From DASPFV01 sp035620975 (GTDB lineage Bacteria; Acidobacteriota; Vicinamibacteria; Vicinamibacterales; 2-12-FULL-66-21): 43,866 nucleotides of DNA. Numbering within the stretch: position 1 is the first letter of the stretch; every line of letters begins with the position of its first letter. The notes beneath the pieces were generated by a model. The model did no database searches, was not told the DNA's origin, and was given only the letters and a program-made list of their open reading frames with translations. The translations under genes were made by a program, and so were the position numbers. The stretch lies in contig DASPFV010000095.1 in NCBI GenBank assembly GCA_035620975.1, positions 1-43,866 of the forward strand. Reading direction: 5' to 3'. Positions 15,486 through 24,423 of the stretch are shown in pieces.

Positions 15486-16277
15486 TCACGAGCGCGCCTC
15501 GGGATCGAGCAGGGGCCGCGGCGCATCGGCCGGGCGGGCGCGCTTGTAGACGCGAATCGGGCTCAGCGCGCCCGACTGGAATACCCGGACCAGCTTCAGG
15601 CGAATCATCTCGAGCAGCGCGAGGAAAGTGACGATCAGGCCCGCTCGCGTCTGCACGTCGGAGAAGAGGTCCTCGAAACCGCAGGCCTCCGTCTCGGACA
15701 GCCGGTTCAGCAGCTGCTCGATGCGATCTTCGATCCGGATCTGCTCGCCGGGGAGATAGAGCTTCGGGCGCTGCCTGGCGCGCTCCACGACCGTGCGGAA
15801 CGCGCTGATCAGCGTGAACAGATCGACCTCGAGCTCCGGCTCCGGCGCCTCGCCGGCAATCCGGGCCACGGGGCCGTCGGGCCGGGTCCACTGGGCGCTG
15901 CGCAGCGTCTCGCGCTCGTGCAGCAGCTCGGCCGCAGCCTTGAACTTCTGGTGCTCCAGCAGTCGCCGCACGAGCGCCTCGCGCGGATCCTCCTCGGGAT
16001 CCTCCTGCGAGGGGTCCGGGCGCGGCAGCAGCATCCGCGACTTGATGTGGATGAGCGTCGCGGCCATGACGAGGAACTCGCCTGCCACGTCGAGGTTCAG
16101 CTCCTGCATCAGGTCGATGTATTCGAGGTACTGCTGCGTCACGAGCACGATCGGGATGTCGTAGACGCTCACCTCGTTCTTCTTGATGAGGTGCAGGAGC
16201 AGATCGAGCGGCCCCTCGAAGTTCGCGAGGCGGACCGGATAGCCCTCGAGCACCGACTCGAATTCCTGGTAGTCCAT
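15486..16277 (-). CDS. scpA: segregation and condensation protein A (kleisin)
   Basis: ScpA is the kleisin that closes the SMC ring and acts in chromosome segregation. The N-terminal block FEGPLDLLLHLIKKNEVSVYDIPI and the following YLEYIDLMQELNLDVAGEFLVMAATLIHIKSRMLLP are diagnostic. The C-terminal winged helix is at VTFLALLEMIRLKLVRVFQ. The length of 263 residues is normal. The gap to trpS, read just before it, is only five bases, so the two are almost certainly co-transcribed. Confidence 0.95.
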   Translation of the reverse strand: MDYQEFESVLEGYPVRLANFEGPLDLLLHLIKKNEVSVYDIPIVLVTQQYLEYIDLMQELNLDVAGEFLVMAATLIHIKSRMLLPRPDPSQEDPEEDPREALVRRLLEHQKFKAAAELLHERETLRSAQWTRPDGPVARIAGEAPEPELEVDLFTLISAFRTVVERARQRPKLYLPGEQIRIEDRIEQLLNRLSETEACGFEDLFSDVQTRAGLIVTFLALLEMIRLKLVRVFQSGALSPIRVYKRARPADAPRPLLDPEARS

Positions 16278-16282
16278 AGGCG

Positions 16283-17281
16283 TCAGTACCTGAGCCGGAT
16301 CGCGGCACGGACGCGATCCATCGTTTCACGGGCGATGGATCTCGCCTTCTCCGATCCGGCCTGGAGCACGTCTTTCAGCATCGACGGACGGGCCAGCACG
16401 CGCGCGCGCCGCTCGCGCATCGGCTCGAGGTGCGCGTTGAGCGCTTTCGCGAGCTTGTTCTTGACCTCGACGTCCCCGACCTTGCCGGCGCGGTAGCGCG
16501 TCTTGAGATCGTCCAGCTCGGCGCGATCGGGGTTGAACGCGTCGTGATACATGAACACGGGGTTGCCCTCCACGGTGCCGGGGATGTCGGCGCGCACCCG
16601 CTTCGGGTCCGTGTACATCTGCATCACCTTCTTCCTGACGGTCTCGGCATCGTCCGAAAGGTTGATGGTGTTGCCGTAGCTCTTCGACATCTTGCGGTTG
16701 TCGAGCCCCGGCAGGCGCGGGAACGTCGTGAGGAGCGGCTGGGGCTCGACGAACAGCTCGCCGTAGAAATTATGGTAGCGGCGGACGATCTCGCGGCTCA
16801 GCTCCAGGTGGGGCACCTGGTCCTCCCCGACCGGGACGTACTGGGCGTCGTAGATGATGATGTCGGCCGTCTGGAGCAGCGGATAGCCGAGAAACCCCAG
16901 CGTGGAGAGGTCCTTCTCCGTAAGCTGGTCGATCTGTTCCTTGTAGGTCGGGACGCGCTCCAGCCACGGAATCGGCACGATCATCGACAGCAGCAGGTAC
17001 AGCTCGGCGTGTTCCGGCACGAGGGACTGGACGAAGAGCGTGCTGCGGTCCGGATCGAGCCCGACGGCCAGCCAGTCGGCGGCCATGTCGTACGCGTTGG
17101 CGACGATCTCGCTGGGGTCGGCGTAATCGCTCGTGAGCGCGTGCCAGTCCGCGATGAAGTAGAAGCAGTCGTAGCGTTCCTGCAGCGCGGCCCAGTTCTC
17201 GAGCGCTCCGACGAGGTGGCCGAGGTGAAGCCTGCCGGTCGGGCGCATGCCGGAGACGACCCGGGGAGGCGCAAGGCTCAC
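16283..17281 (-). CDS. trpS: tryptophanyl-tRNA synthetase
   Basis: Class I aminoacyl-tRNA synthetase charging tRNA-Trp. The HIGH-type motif is GRLHLGHLVGALENW (residues 16-30), the KMSKS loop is intact in LDNRKMSKSYGNTI, and the 332-residue length is standard. The start is a GTG whose last two bases and the next A form the TGA stop of the upstream M50 protease gene (GTGA overlap at 17278-17281), so translation is probably coupled. M50-trpS-scpA-scpB is a gene order I know from several phyla. Confidence 0.96.
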   Translation of the reverse strand: MSLAPPRVVSGMRPTGRLHLGHLVGALENWAALQERYDCFYFIADWHALTSDYADPSEIVANAYDMAADWLAVGLDPDRSTLFVQSLVPEHAELYLLLSMIVPIPWLERVPTYKEQIDQLTEKDLSTLGFLGYPLLQTADIIIYDAQYVPVGEDQVPHLELSREIVRRYHNFYGELFVEPQPLLTTFPRLPGLDNRKMSKSYGNTINLSDDAETVRKKVMQMYTDPKRVRADIPGTVEGNPVFMYHDAFNPDRAELDDLKTRYRAGKVGDVEVKNKLAKALNAHLEPMRERRARVLARPSMLKDVLQAGSEKARSIARETMDRVRAAIRLRY

Positions 17282-17901
17282 GGAAGCAGGAGTCCTATCA
17301 GGAAAATCGCGGGCGGCACGATCAGGTCGCCGAGCAGGCCACTGAACATCAGCGCATAGAGCGCGATGAACCCGAACGGCCGGATGGCCACGAAGATCGA
17401 GGCCGCTGACGGCGGCAGCAGCCCGGCCAGCACGTTGCCGCCGTCGAGCGGCGGAATGGGAATCAGGTTGAAGACCGCCAGGAAGATGTTGATGCGGACG
17501 CTCATGTCGAGGACGGCGGCTGCCAGCGAGAAGTCCCCCGTGAAGAGACGGAGCAGGGTTGCCGCGACGAGGGCGAGGCCGATGTTGCTGAGGGGGCCGG
17601 CCGCCGCCACGAGCATGAAATCACGCCGCGGGTCGCGCAGCCGGCTCGTGTTGACGGGCACGGGCTTCGCCCACCCGATGACCGGGAAGTTGCTCAGCGC
17701 CGCGAGCAGCGGCAGCAGCAGCGTCCCGATGGGATCGATGTGCACGACGGGATTCAGCGATACGCGGCCCAGCATGCGCGCGGTCGGGTCGCCGAGGCGG
17801 TCCGCCGTCCAGGCGTGCGCCGCCTCGTGCACCGTCAGCGACAGCAGGACGATGGCGAGGGGAACCGCGACGGCGAGAAGGTCGAAGGACTGCTGATTCA
17901 C
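17278..17901 (-). CDS. site-2-type membrane metalloprotease (M50 family)
   Basis: The 207-residue polytopic membrane protein has the zinc motif HEAAHAWTADRLGD (HExxH) in its first helix region, NPVVHIDPIGT, and the third ligand motif NLIPIPPLDGG. These are characteristic of the short, PDZ-lacking M50 proteases (YwhC/Rip-like) that often precede trpS and scpA. It cleaves substrates within the membrane; the substrate is unknown. About five to six hydrophobic segments span the length. The gene heads the trpS-scpA-scpB-rluB unit. Confidence 0.92.
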   Translation of the reverse strand: MNQQSFDLLAVAVPLAIVLLSLTVHEAAHAWTADRLGDPTARMLGRVSLNPVVHIDPIGTLLLPLLAALSNFPVIGWAKPVPVNTSRLRDPRRDFMLVAAAGPLSNIGLALVAATLLRLFTGDFSLAAAVLDMSVRINIFLAVFNLIPIPPLDGGNVLAGLLPPSAASIFVAIRPFGFIALYALMFSGLLGDLIVPPAIFLIGLLLP

Positions 17902-17982
17902 GAAGCTGGGGTGCGGCCGGGCGCGCGAGCAGGCTCAAGAGTACGGCAACACTGCCTGATTCTCAAGTAATTCCGCCGGGCG

Positions 17983-19902
17983 TCAGTGGCGCTGGGAGGC
18001 GAAGTGCGCCAGCACGGCATCGGCGCACCGGGCGCCGACCACCCGGACCAGCTCTTCGCGCGTGGCGCGGCGCACGCCCGCCACGCTGCCGAAGGCGGTC
18101 AGGAGGGCCTTGCGCCGCCGCGGACCCACACCGCCGATCGCGTCGAGCTCGGAGCGCAGATCGCGGCGGGTCCTCGCCTGGCGGTGGAACGTCACGGCGA
18201 AGCGATGCGCCTCGTCGCGGATCCGCTGGATCAGCAGCAGTGCAGGGCTCTCGGGCGCGAGCGCCAGCGGATCGTGCCGATCGCGGGTGAACAGCAGCTC
18301 CTCCTTCTTGGCGATGCCGACGGCAACGAGCCGCCCCAGCCCGAGCTCTTCGAGCGCCGAGTACGCCGCCGTGAGCTGCCCCTTGCCGCCGTCGATCAGC
18401 AGGAGATCCGGGAACGGCCCGCCCTGGGCCAGAACCCTGCGATACCGGCGGAGCACGACCTCGCGCATCGCCGCGAAGTCGTCGTTCCGTGCGGAGGGAG
18501 CCCCACCCAGGCGCGCTGCCGCCGCGCGGCCCGATGACTCGCCGCCCAAAGCGGCGCCAGGCAGAGGCACCATCCCGCGGATGCGGAACTTCCGGTACTC
18601 GGAGCGCCTCATCCGCCCGTCCTCGCAGACGACCATCGAGGCGACCGTCTCGCTGCCCTGAATCGTGGAGATGTCGAAGCACTCGATCCGCCGCGGCGTT
18701 GCCGGCAGCCCCAGGACGACGCGCAGGGTCTCGAGCGCGTCGTAGTGGGCGGCGACGTTCTCGTTGAACCGCTGCTGGTAGGCCACCTCGGCGTTGCGGG
18801 TGGCCAGATCGAGCAGCCCGCGCTTGCCGCCGCGCCGGGGCACGAGCAGCCGGACGCGCCGGGCGGCCTTCGTCTCCAGCCAGCTCTCGAGCATCTGCTG
18901 GTCGGCCCGCGGCAGCTCGGCCGGCACGTGGATCTCGGGCGGGGGCACGCGATCCTCGTAGAACTGCTGCAGCGCCGCTTCCTGGACCTCGCGCGCGCGG
19001 TCCTCGATCGCCCGGCCGGCCTCGCCCCCGGAAGTCTCGACGTCGGTCGCCAGCTCGATGCGCTCGACGACCTTGCCGCCGCGAACCTGGAAGATCTGGA
19101 CCACCGCGCCGGCCGGCCCCACCTTGATGCCGAAGGCGTCGCGGTCGCCCAGCTCCGCGCTCGCCATCTTCTGCTGGCTCGTGCGCACCGTCTCGATGAC
19201 ACGGATGGCATCCCGGAGCTGAGCGGCCTGCTCGAAGCGCTCGGCTGATGCAGCCTCGGCCATCCGCTGCCGCAGCTCGGCGACGAGCTCCTCGTTCCGG
19301 CCTTCCAGGAACAGCTTCGTGTGGCCCACGGCGACGCGGTACTCGTCCGCGGAGCAGATCTCGCGGACGCAGGGGGCCAGACAGCGCTTGATGTCGTACT
19401 CCAGGCAGGGCCGGCCGCGCTCGCCCGTGATCACCTCGTTGCAGGAGCGGATCCCGAAGAGGCGGTGGGTCAGCGACATGGTCCGGCGACCGAGCCACGC
19501 GGGAAGGAAGGGCCCCGCGTAGAAATGGCCGTCGCGCTCGACGCGGCGCGCGACCAGCACCCGCGGAAAGGCCTCGCCGGTGGTGAGCTGCAGATAGGGG
19601 TAGTTCTTGTCGTCGCGCAGCAGGATGTTGTAACGCGGCGCGCGCTGCTTGATCAGGTGGTTCTCGAGCGCGAGCGCCTCCATCACGGAGTCGGTGACGA
19701 TGACTTCCAGGTGCTGCGCCTCGTCGAGCAGCGCGTCGATGCGGGGGCTGGTGCCGTGCGCACCGAGGTAGCTGCGGACGCGGTCGCGGAGGACCCTCGC
19801 CTTGCCGACGTACAGAGTCTCACCGGCCCCGTTCGAGTACAGGTAGACGCCGGGCTGCTCCGGCAGACGGGCGATCTGGGCCTTGAGATCACGGATCGGC
19901 AT
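17983..19902 (-). CDS. uvrC: excinuclease ABC subunit C
   Basis: UvrC makes both incisions around bulky DNA lesions after UvrAB loading. The GIY-YIG domain (GVYLYSNGAGETLYVGKARVLRDR) lies at residues 18-45. The UVR motif (EELVAELRQRMAEAASAERFEQAAQLRDAI) is near 203-232. The RNase-H-like 5' nuclease (CFDISTIQGSETVASMVV, LLLIDGGKGQL) is followed by the C-terminal HhH pair (LDAIGGVGPRRRKALL). The length of 639 residues is full. A short Gly/Ala/Ser-rich insert (ALGGESSGRAAAARLGGAPS) before FAAMREVVLRRY is unusual but in frame. It is divergent from the phosphatidyltransferase, with AGTATA/TATACT at 19943-19948 as a weak -10 for this gene. Confidence 0.96.
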   Translation of the reverse strand: MPIRDLKAQIARLPEQPGVYLYSNGAGETLYVGKARVLRDRVRSYLGAHGTSPRIDALLDEAQHLEVIVTDSVMEALALENHLIKQRAPRYNILLRDDKNYPYLQLTTGEAFPRVLVARRVERDGHFYAGPFLPAWLGRRTMSLTHRLFGIRSCNEVITGERGRPCLEYDIKRCLAPCVREICSADEYRVAVGHTKLFLEGRNEELVAELRQRMAEAASAERFEQAAQLRDAIRVIETVRTSQQKMASAELGDRDAFGIKVGPAGAVVQIFQVRGGKVVERIELATDVETSGGEAGRAIEDRAREVQEAALQQFYEDRVPPPEIHVPAELPRADQQMLESWLETKAARRVRLLVPRRGGKRGLLDLATRNAEVAYQQRFNENVAAHYDALETLRVVLGLPATPRRIECFDISTIQGSETVASMVVCEDGRMRRSEYRKFRIRGMVPLPGAALGGESSGRAAAARLGGAPSARNDDFAAMREVVLRRYRRVLAQGGPFPDLLLIDGGKGQLTAAYSALEELGLGRLVAVGIAKKEELLFTRDRHDPLALAPESPALLLIQRIRDEAHRFAVTFHRQARTRRDLRSELDAIGGVGPRRRKALLTAFGSVAGVRRATREELVRVVGARCADAVLAHFASQRH

Positions 19903-19967
19903 GCAGTAGACTCACCCTCTTTGGGGTGGCGCTGAACCGTCCAGTATAGCGCGGCCCCGCGCTCCCC

Positions 19968-20567
19968 ATGACCTTTACCGGGCTCGTCGGACAAGTCTGC
20001 ATGCTGCCGCTGCGGCTGATCATCGGCGTGTGCGTGGCCTTGCGGATCCACCCCAACATCCTCACGTTCGTGGGGGTCCTGATCAACTTCGCGGCGGCCT
20101 GGGCGCTCGGCCTCGGCAAGTTCACCACGGCCGGCATGATCATGGTGGTCGCAAACATCTTCGACTTCATCGACGGCAAGGTGGCGGTCGAGCTGAAGGC
20201 GGTCAGCGCGTTCGGCGGCTTCTGGGACTCGGTCATCGATCGCTTCTCGGACATCTCGCTCTTCATCGGCCTGATATTTCTCTACTCGCAGCTGGGCCGC
20301 ACCGATTACGTCATGATCGCGGCGCTGGCCATGATGTTCGCGATCATGACCAGCTACACCCGCGCCCGCGCCGAGTCGCTGATCCGCAAGTGCAAGGTCG
20401 GCTTCATGGAACGCCCGGAGCGGATCGTCCTCTTCATGATTGGCGCGTTCACGAACCGGATGGCGGCGGTCCTGTGGGTGATCCTCGTGCTGTCGGTGTT
20501 CACCGTGGCCGACCGGATCATCTACACCTACCGCGAGCTGCGCGACACGCAGGAGGCGCTGGCATGA
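19968..20567 (+). CDS. CDP-alcohol phosphatidyltransferase family protein
   Basis: Integral membrane enzyme family that swaps the CMP of a CDP-alcohol for another alcohol in phospholipid synthesis. The 199 residues contain about six hydrophobic segments. The metal motif reads DFIDGKVAVELKAVSAFGG then FWDSVIDRFSD, so all four Asp residues are in place. However, the usual Ala-Arg after DGxx is Ala-Val. The acceptor (inositol phosphate, glycerol phosphate or other) cannot be named. Its stop overlaps the ATG of the next gene (ATGA), so the pair is translationally coupled. It is divergent from uvrC with a 65-base gap. Confidence 0.88.
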   Translation: MTFTGLVGQVCMLPLRLIIGVCVALRIHPNILTFVGVLINFAAAWALGLGKFTTAGMIMVVANIFDFIDGKVAVELKAVSAFGGFWDSVIDRFSDISLFIGLIFLYSQLGRTDYVMIAALAMMFAIMTSYTRARAESLIRKCKVGFMERPERIVLFMIGAFTNRMAAVLWVILVLSVFTVADRIIYTYRELRDTQEALA

Positions 20568-20767
20568 AGGGGGCCGCCATGCTGCCCGTCCGCGTCCTCT
20601 GGAACGCGTTCTTCTGGACCTACGAGCGGGCGACCTGGCAGTACGACCTGATGGTGATCGCGATCCTGGCGTTCGTGTGGCTCACGCCCCCCGACTGGCT
20701 CGGCGACCCGATGGCGTCGGGCCCGGGCCCGGTCGCCTGGGTGCTCGCCATGCTGACGGCCGATTGA
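20564..20767 (+). CDS. small single-span membrane protein, coupled to the phosphatidyltransferase
   Basis: The 67-residue product starts within an ATGA overlap with the preceding stop. It has one hydrophobic segment (about residues 29-42, LMVIAILAFVWLTP) and an amphipathic N-terminus rich in aromatic residues (WNAFFWTYERATWQYD). No family is recognised. The strict coupling suggests a partner or stabiliser of the membrane enzyme (inference). It is real rather than a shadow because of the ATGA junction, normal codon pattern and clean end just before intergenic repeats. Confidence 0.65.
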   Translation: MKGAAMLPVRVLWNAFFWTYERATWQYDLMVIAILAFVWLTPPDWLGDPMASGPGPVAWVLAMLTAD

Positions 20768-20915
20768 ACCAATCCCCCAATCGGCAATCAGCGCAATCGG
20801 CAATCGACAATTCGAGCACAATCGACCAATCGCCGATTGAAGCAATCACCAATCGCCAATTCCGCAATCCGTCAATTCAATCGACAATCGGCAATCGGCA
20901 ATCGGCAATTGACAG
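20768..20915. repeat. CAATCGG/CCGATTG heptamer repeat region
   Basis: Dense, imperfect copies of CAATCGG and its variants (CAATCAG, CAATCGA, CAATTCC). The end of the region is a clean run of three CAATCGG units. The same family recurs at 21509-21620, 24836-24902 and 27838-27895. Confidence 0.85.
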
Positions 20916-20918
20916 TAT

Positions 20919-21473
20919 TCAGACGTCGTCCCTGTCGTCGTGCAGCCCGAGGTCGAGCGACTTGCCGGTGAAGTGGATGTCGTGGGCGGCGATCTTGTCG
21001 CGGAGGAGGCGGCGCGCCGCGCCGTAGTGGCCGTGAGGGACGGCCAGCCGCCGCGCGAAGGCGCGTACGCGGGTGATGAGCACCAGTGTGGGCTGGTCTT
21101 CCTCCCGCCAGCTCAGCCCGCCGATGCGCGAGTACGGCACGAAGCCCCCGTCGGCCCAGATCCCGTCGGCGTAGAAGCCCCGCCCGATCCGCAGGCTCAT
21201 CGGTACCGCGTAGCCGTAATAGACGAACATCATGCTCTCGCCGAACACGTCGGCAGGCTGCTGCCGGAGCACCGCGAGCTTGTAGACCACCAGCGCGCCC
21301 AGGATCACGCCGAGCGCCAGCAGCAGACCGTAGAACGGCGGCCGCCGGCCGGGCCAGGTCAGCAGCGCCGACGATCGCATTTTCAGGTAACGGATGAACT
21401 GCGCGAGCAGGCGGACGTTGGCCACGAAGAAGCCCACGCCCAGCACGAACAGCAATCTCGGCAGCAGGTCCAT
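20919..21473 (-). CDS. membrane protein of unknown function, DUF5673/PH-like C-terminus
   Basis: The 184 residues hold two clear hydrophobic segments (about 6-28 and 48-68) followed by a soluble beta-rich domain: LRIGRGFYADGIWADGGFVPYSRIGGLSWREEDQPTLVLITR. This pattern resembles bacterial PH-like domains anchored next to membrane helices (DUF5673-type). The C-terminal tail is charged (DLGLHDDRDDV). It has no enzymatic motif. It is a single-gene unit with CCGATTG-type repeats on both sides (20768-20915 and 21509-21620). Function unknown. Confidence 0.7.
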   Translation of the reverse strand: MDLLPRLLFVLGVGFFVANVRLLAQFIRYLKMRSSALLTWPGRRPPFYGLLLALGVILGALVVYKLAVLRQQPADVFGESMMFVYYGYAVPMSLRIGRGFYADGIWADGGFVPYSRIGGLSWREEDQPTLVLITRVRAFARRLAVPHGHYGAARRLLRDKIAAHDIHFTGKSLDLGLHDDRDDV

Positions 21474-21508
21474 TGGCGTACGACGTCATTGTACCGCGTG
21501 CGAGCGGG

Positions 21509-21620
21509 AGTCGATTGCCGATTGCAGATTGCGGACTGCCGATTGAATTGATCAATTGGCCATTGAGCGAGTGTTGACTGCTGGAACCCTCGATTGCCGA
21601 TTCCGATTGCCGATTCCCAA
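21509..21620. repeat. CCGATTG heptamer repeat region
   Basis: Words CGATTGC, CGATTGC, AGATTGC, CGATTCC and GATTGCC recur with interruptions. Same family as 20768-20915, mostly in the opposite orientation. Confidence 0.75.
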
Positions 21621-21681
21621 CTGTGAGTGGCGTATAGACGGCAATTCGATAGTCGTCACCGTCGATTGCGACTCCCCGTTC

Positions 21682-21728
21682 GCAGGATTGCGCGAGTGCG
21701 CTCGTGGAAAATCAGCAACCCGGGAATC
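21682..21728. repeat. 47-bp direct repeat, left copy
   Basis: Starts GCAGGATTGCGCGAGTGCGC and ends CCCGGGAATC. It matches 24787-24833 at 45 of 47 positions in the same orientation. The two copies bracket the kinase gene and both lie next to a heptamer repeat region on their outer side. Confidence 0.9.
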
Positions 21729-21805
21729 CAGTTAACGCGTGAATCCGGCGTCCTCACAGAACCGCTCGGTGATCTCGATTCATTTCGCGGCGAGACAGGG
21801 CGCGT

Positions 21806-24400
21806 TCATTGCGAACGCAGGCGCGCCGGCCAGTCGAGCAGGAACGTGAGGCTCTCGCGAGCCGACCGGTCCGGTTCGAGCAGGAGAAACTTCTGGCCGT
21901 CCCGAGCGGCCGCGTACTGATTCAGGAGATTCGGACGCATTCCCGTCTGAAACAGTGGGTCGGGCGTGCCCAGATCGAACGCTGGCTCCGTTGAGACGGG
22001 GACGGCCATGAGGCGGCCGTCGAGATCGAGATAAAACAATTCGCGACCGTCGGGGCGCCAGATTGGTTCCATGCCGCCATTGGGTGAGACTTGACGCTTC
22101 TCCGTGAAGCCGGGGAATGCTGCCACGTAGACTTCCCATCGCCCTACCTCATTCGCCTGGAACGCCAGCCACTTGCCGTCGGGAGACAGATGCGATTGAT
22201 CGGAGTTGGCGGGCATCTCGGCGATCAGCTGCGGCTTGGGTTCGCCTTCCATCGGCAGGCTGTAGATGGCGTCGCCGAACCCGCGGCGGAAGATCACGAA
22301 CCGTCCGTCGGCGGACCAATCGTCGACCGATGCACCAGGCGAGGGAGGATCAGCCAGCAGGGGTTCCTCCTTGCCGGTAATGAGATCCTTCTGAAACAGC
22401 GTGAATCTGCCGAGGCGATTGGACGTGAATACGAGCCGTCGTTCGTCAGGCGACCACACCGGATCGCCGTCGTATGCCGGGTCGGTCGTGAGTTTCGAAG
22501 CAATCCCAGTCGTCTGATCCAACAGCCAAAGGTCCGAGTTGCTACTTTCATCGCGCCGCTGAATGGCGACTTTCCTCCCGCTCGGCGACAGCGAGATGAG
22601 GGCGAGCTGGCCCGTGTCACTGACGACCGACAGCCGCCGGCCGTCGCGGCCAAACCAGGCCAGGCGGGAGAGCCGCATGGTGGCCGGTCGGTAGGCGACC
22701 ACACCGTTGTTCGACGCGGAGAACCCCTCGAGCACGTCCTCCGCCACTGTAAACGGCGCGCCTCTCAGCTGGCGCGCGCGGAGGTCGAACGGCTGCGCAA
22801 ACAAAGCTCCCCCTCGCGTAAACAACACGTAGCCGTCGGCGACGTACTGCGCCTTCATTCCCTGTTCGACGATTCGCGTCGCCGCCCCACCCTCAAGGGA
22901 CGCAGCGTAGATGCCCGCCCGCTCTCCGAACGACGCATACAGGAAGTGGCGACCGTCGGGCAGGAAGGCTGGCGCGAGGTGCGCGAAATCCCCTTCGGCG
23001 AGGCGTGTCACCGATTGCAGACCGGTTCCATCTTCACGAACGCTCCGGATGCCGGACCGATCCTCGAACAGGAGCACACCATGCTGATTCCACGAGCCGC
23101 CCCTGCCATACGATTCGCAGGCGCAAACGCTCACAGCCGGCTCCCCGCTCACGGCTACACGTTTGAGCTGACGTCCGGCGAAGAACGCCACGGATTTTCC
23201 ATCAGATGACCAGAAGGGATCGCCGTATACGCCCTCGGTCCCTGCCAGCGCCATAACGCGGCCGTCGGCGACGCGGCGCACCATCAAGCGCCGCACGCCA
23301 TCGTCGCTGGCCGCGAACGCAACGTGGCGACCGTCAGGCGACAGGATGGGAGCATCGCTCCAATTGTGGAACGACACATTCTGGGGCAGCATGACGTCGA
23401 AGCGTCCTTCGATCGTGCGGCTCGGTTCGGTCAACATCATCGACGCCGCGAGCACCGCCGCAACGATCGCGAACCCCACGACGGCCGTCGCAAGCACCCG
23501 CTCTCGCGCACGACGCACGACTGCGGTCTGCAGGTGTTCAGCGTGCGGCGCCTCCGCAACCCACTCGAGCGCGAACCGCAGATCGCGGGCGGACTGCCAG
23601 CGTTCGTCAGCCTCCTTGCGCAGACAGCGAGCGACGACGTGCTGGAGCGCGCGCGACGACGCGAACGATGGCGGCTTGCGCTCGAGAATCGCGGCAATGG
23701 CGCCCGCCTGACTATCGGCCGCGAACGCCGGACGCCCTGTGAGCATCTCGAACAGCACGCAGCCGAACGCCCAGATGTCACTGCGCGCATCGGTCTCCCG
23801 GCCTTCGAGCTGCTCCGGGGCCATGTACTGCAGCGTGCCAAGCAGCGTCCCCTCCGCGGTCACCGGTGCGCTTACGGTCATGCTCCCGGCTGGCGGCAGC
23901 ACCCGCGGAGGCTTTGCGAGTCCGAAGTCGAGTAGCTTCGCACCGGCCTCCGTCAGCATGATGTTGCCTGGCTTCAGGTCGCGGTGCACGATCCCATGCC
24001 GGTGCGCCCCGTCCAGCGCATCCGCGATCTCAGTGGCGTGCCTCAGGGCACGATCGAGCGGCAGCGACCCTCGTGCGAGGCGCGCCGCGAGCGTCTCTCC
24101 CTCGAGGTACTCCATCACGAGGAAGTGGGTCGTGCGTCCGAGCGGCCCATGACTGGGCACCTCGCCTACGTCATACAGCCTGCAGATGTTCGCGTGCGTG
24201 AGTCGTGAGAGCGTCCGCGCTTCGCGTTCGAAGCGGTCTTGAAACTGCGGGTCAGCGGCAAGTGGGGAGGGCAGGATCTTGATGGCAACCGTGCGATCGA
24301 GACGCGTGTCACTGGCTCGGTACACCTCGCCCATGCCGCCTGCGCCGAGCGGCGCGACGATTTCATAGGGACCGACCCGGGTGCCAGGGGTGAGGGTCAT
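21806..24400 (-). CDS. transmembrane Ser/Thr protein kinase with PD40/TolB-like beta-propeller
   Basis: Hanks-type kinase of 864 residues. The glycine loop is GAGGMGEVY (19-27), Lys41 lies in VAIKIL, and the HRDLKPGNIML catalytic loop, DFGLAK and GTLQYMAPEQLEG are all intact, so it should be active. One transmembrane helix (about 308-330, AVVGFAIVAAVLAASMML) separates the cytoplasmic kinase from an exported sensor. That sensor is built of WD40-like PD40 blades with recurring SPDGR, SSDGKSVAF, LSPSGRKVAI, SPDERRLVF and SPDGKWLAFQ. Such kinases are strongly expanded in Acidobacteria. Ligand and targets are unknown. It appears somewhat less GC-rich than its neighbours and lies between two 47-bp direct repeats, hinting at acquisition or duplication. 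The start ATG is 17 bases after a perfect TATAAT. Confidence 0.93.
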   Translation of the reverse strand: MTLTPGTRVGPYEIVAPLGAGGMGEVYRASDTRLDRTVAIKILPSPLAADPQFQDRFEREARTLSRLTHANICRLYDVGEVPSHGPLGRTTHFLVMEYLEGETLAARLARGSLPLDRALRHATEIADALDGAHRHGIVHRDLKPGNIMLTEAGAKLLDFGLAKPPRVLPPAGSMTVSAPVTAEGTLLGTLQYMAPEQLEGRETDARSDIWAFGCVLFEMLTGRPAFAADSQAGAIAAILERKPPSFASSRALQHVVARCLRKEADERWQSARDLRFALEWVAEAPHAEHLQTAVVRRARERVLATAVVGFAIVAAVLAASMMLTEPSRTIEGRFDVMLPQNVSFHNWSDAPILSPDGRHVAFAASDDGVRRLMVRRVADGRVMALAGTEGVYGDPFWSSDGKSVAFFAGRQLKRVAVSGEPAVSVCACESYGRGGSWNQHGVLLFEDRSGIRSVREDGTGLQSVTRLAEGDFAHLAPAFLPDGRHFLYASFGERAGIYAASLEGGAATRIVEQGMKAQYVADGYVLFTRGGALFAQPFDLRARQLRGAPFTVAEDVLEGFSASNNGVVAYRPATMRLSRLAWFGRDGRRLSVVSDTGQLALISLSPSGRKVAIQRRDESSNSDLWLLDQTTGIASKLTTDPAYDGDPVWSPDERRLVFTSNRLGRFTLFQKDLITGKEEPLLADPPSPGASVDDWSADGRFVIFRRGFGDAIYSLPMEGEPKPQLIAEMPANSDQSHLSPDGKWLAFQANEVGRWEVYVAAFPGFTEKRQVSPNGGMEPIWRPDGRELFYLDLDGRLMAVPVSTEPAFDLGTPDPLFQTGMRPNLLNQYAAARDGQKFLLLEPDRSARESLTFLLDWPARLRSQ

Positions 24401-24417
24401 CTTCTGGGAATGCGCGC

Positions 24418-24423
24418 ATTATA
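24418..24423 (-). promoter_or_regulatory. perfect -10 box (TATAAT) of the kinase gene
   Basis: On the minus strand TATAAT ends 17 bases before the ATG at 24400, so the predicted leader is about ten bases with no Shine-Dalgarno. No -35 hexamer is visible. The PknK-like gene at 38073 has the same arrangement. Confidence 0.55.

Larger units (their letters stand above)
21474..21805. other. intergenic region with heptamer repeats and the left 47-bp direct repeat
   Basis: No gene seen. The left part (21509-21620) is degenerate CCGATTG repeat. The left copy of the 47-bp direct repeat is at 21682-21728. The remainder is featureless up to the kinase stop codon. Confidence 0.7.

Noticed and set aside
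21627..21920. Plus-strand 97-codon open frame over the left direct repeat
   Set aside because: No start signal or family likeness, and it overlaps the end of the kinase gene in antisense.
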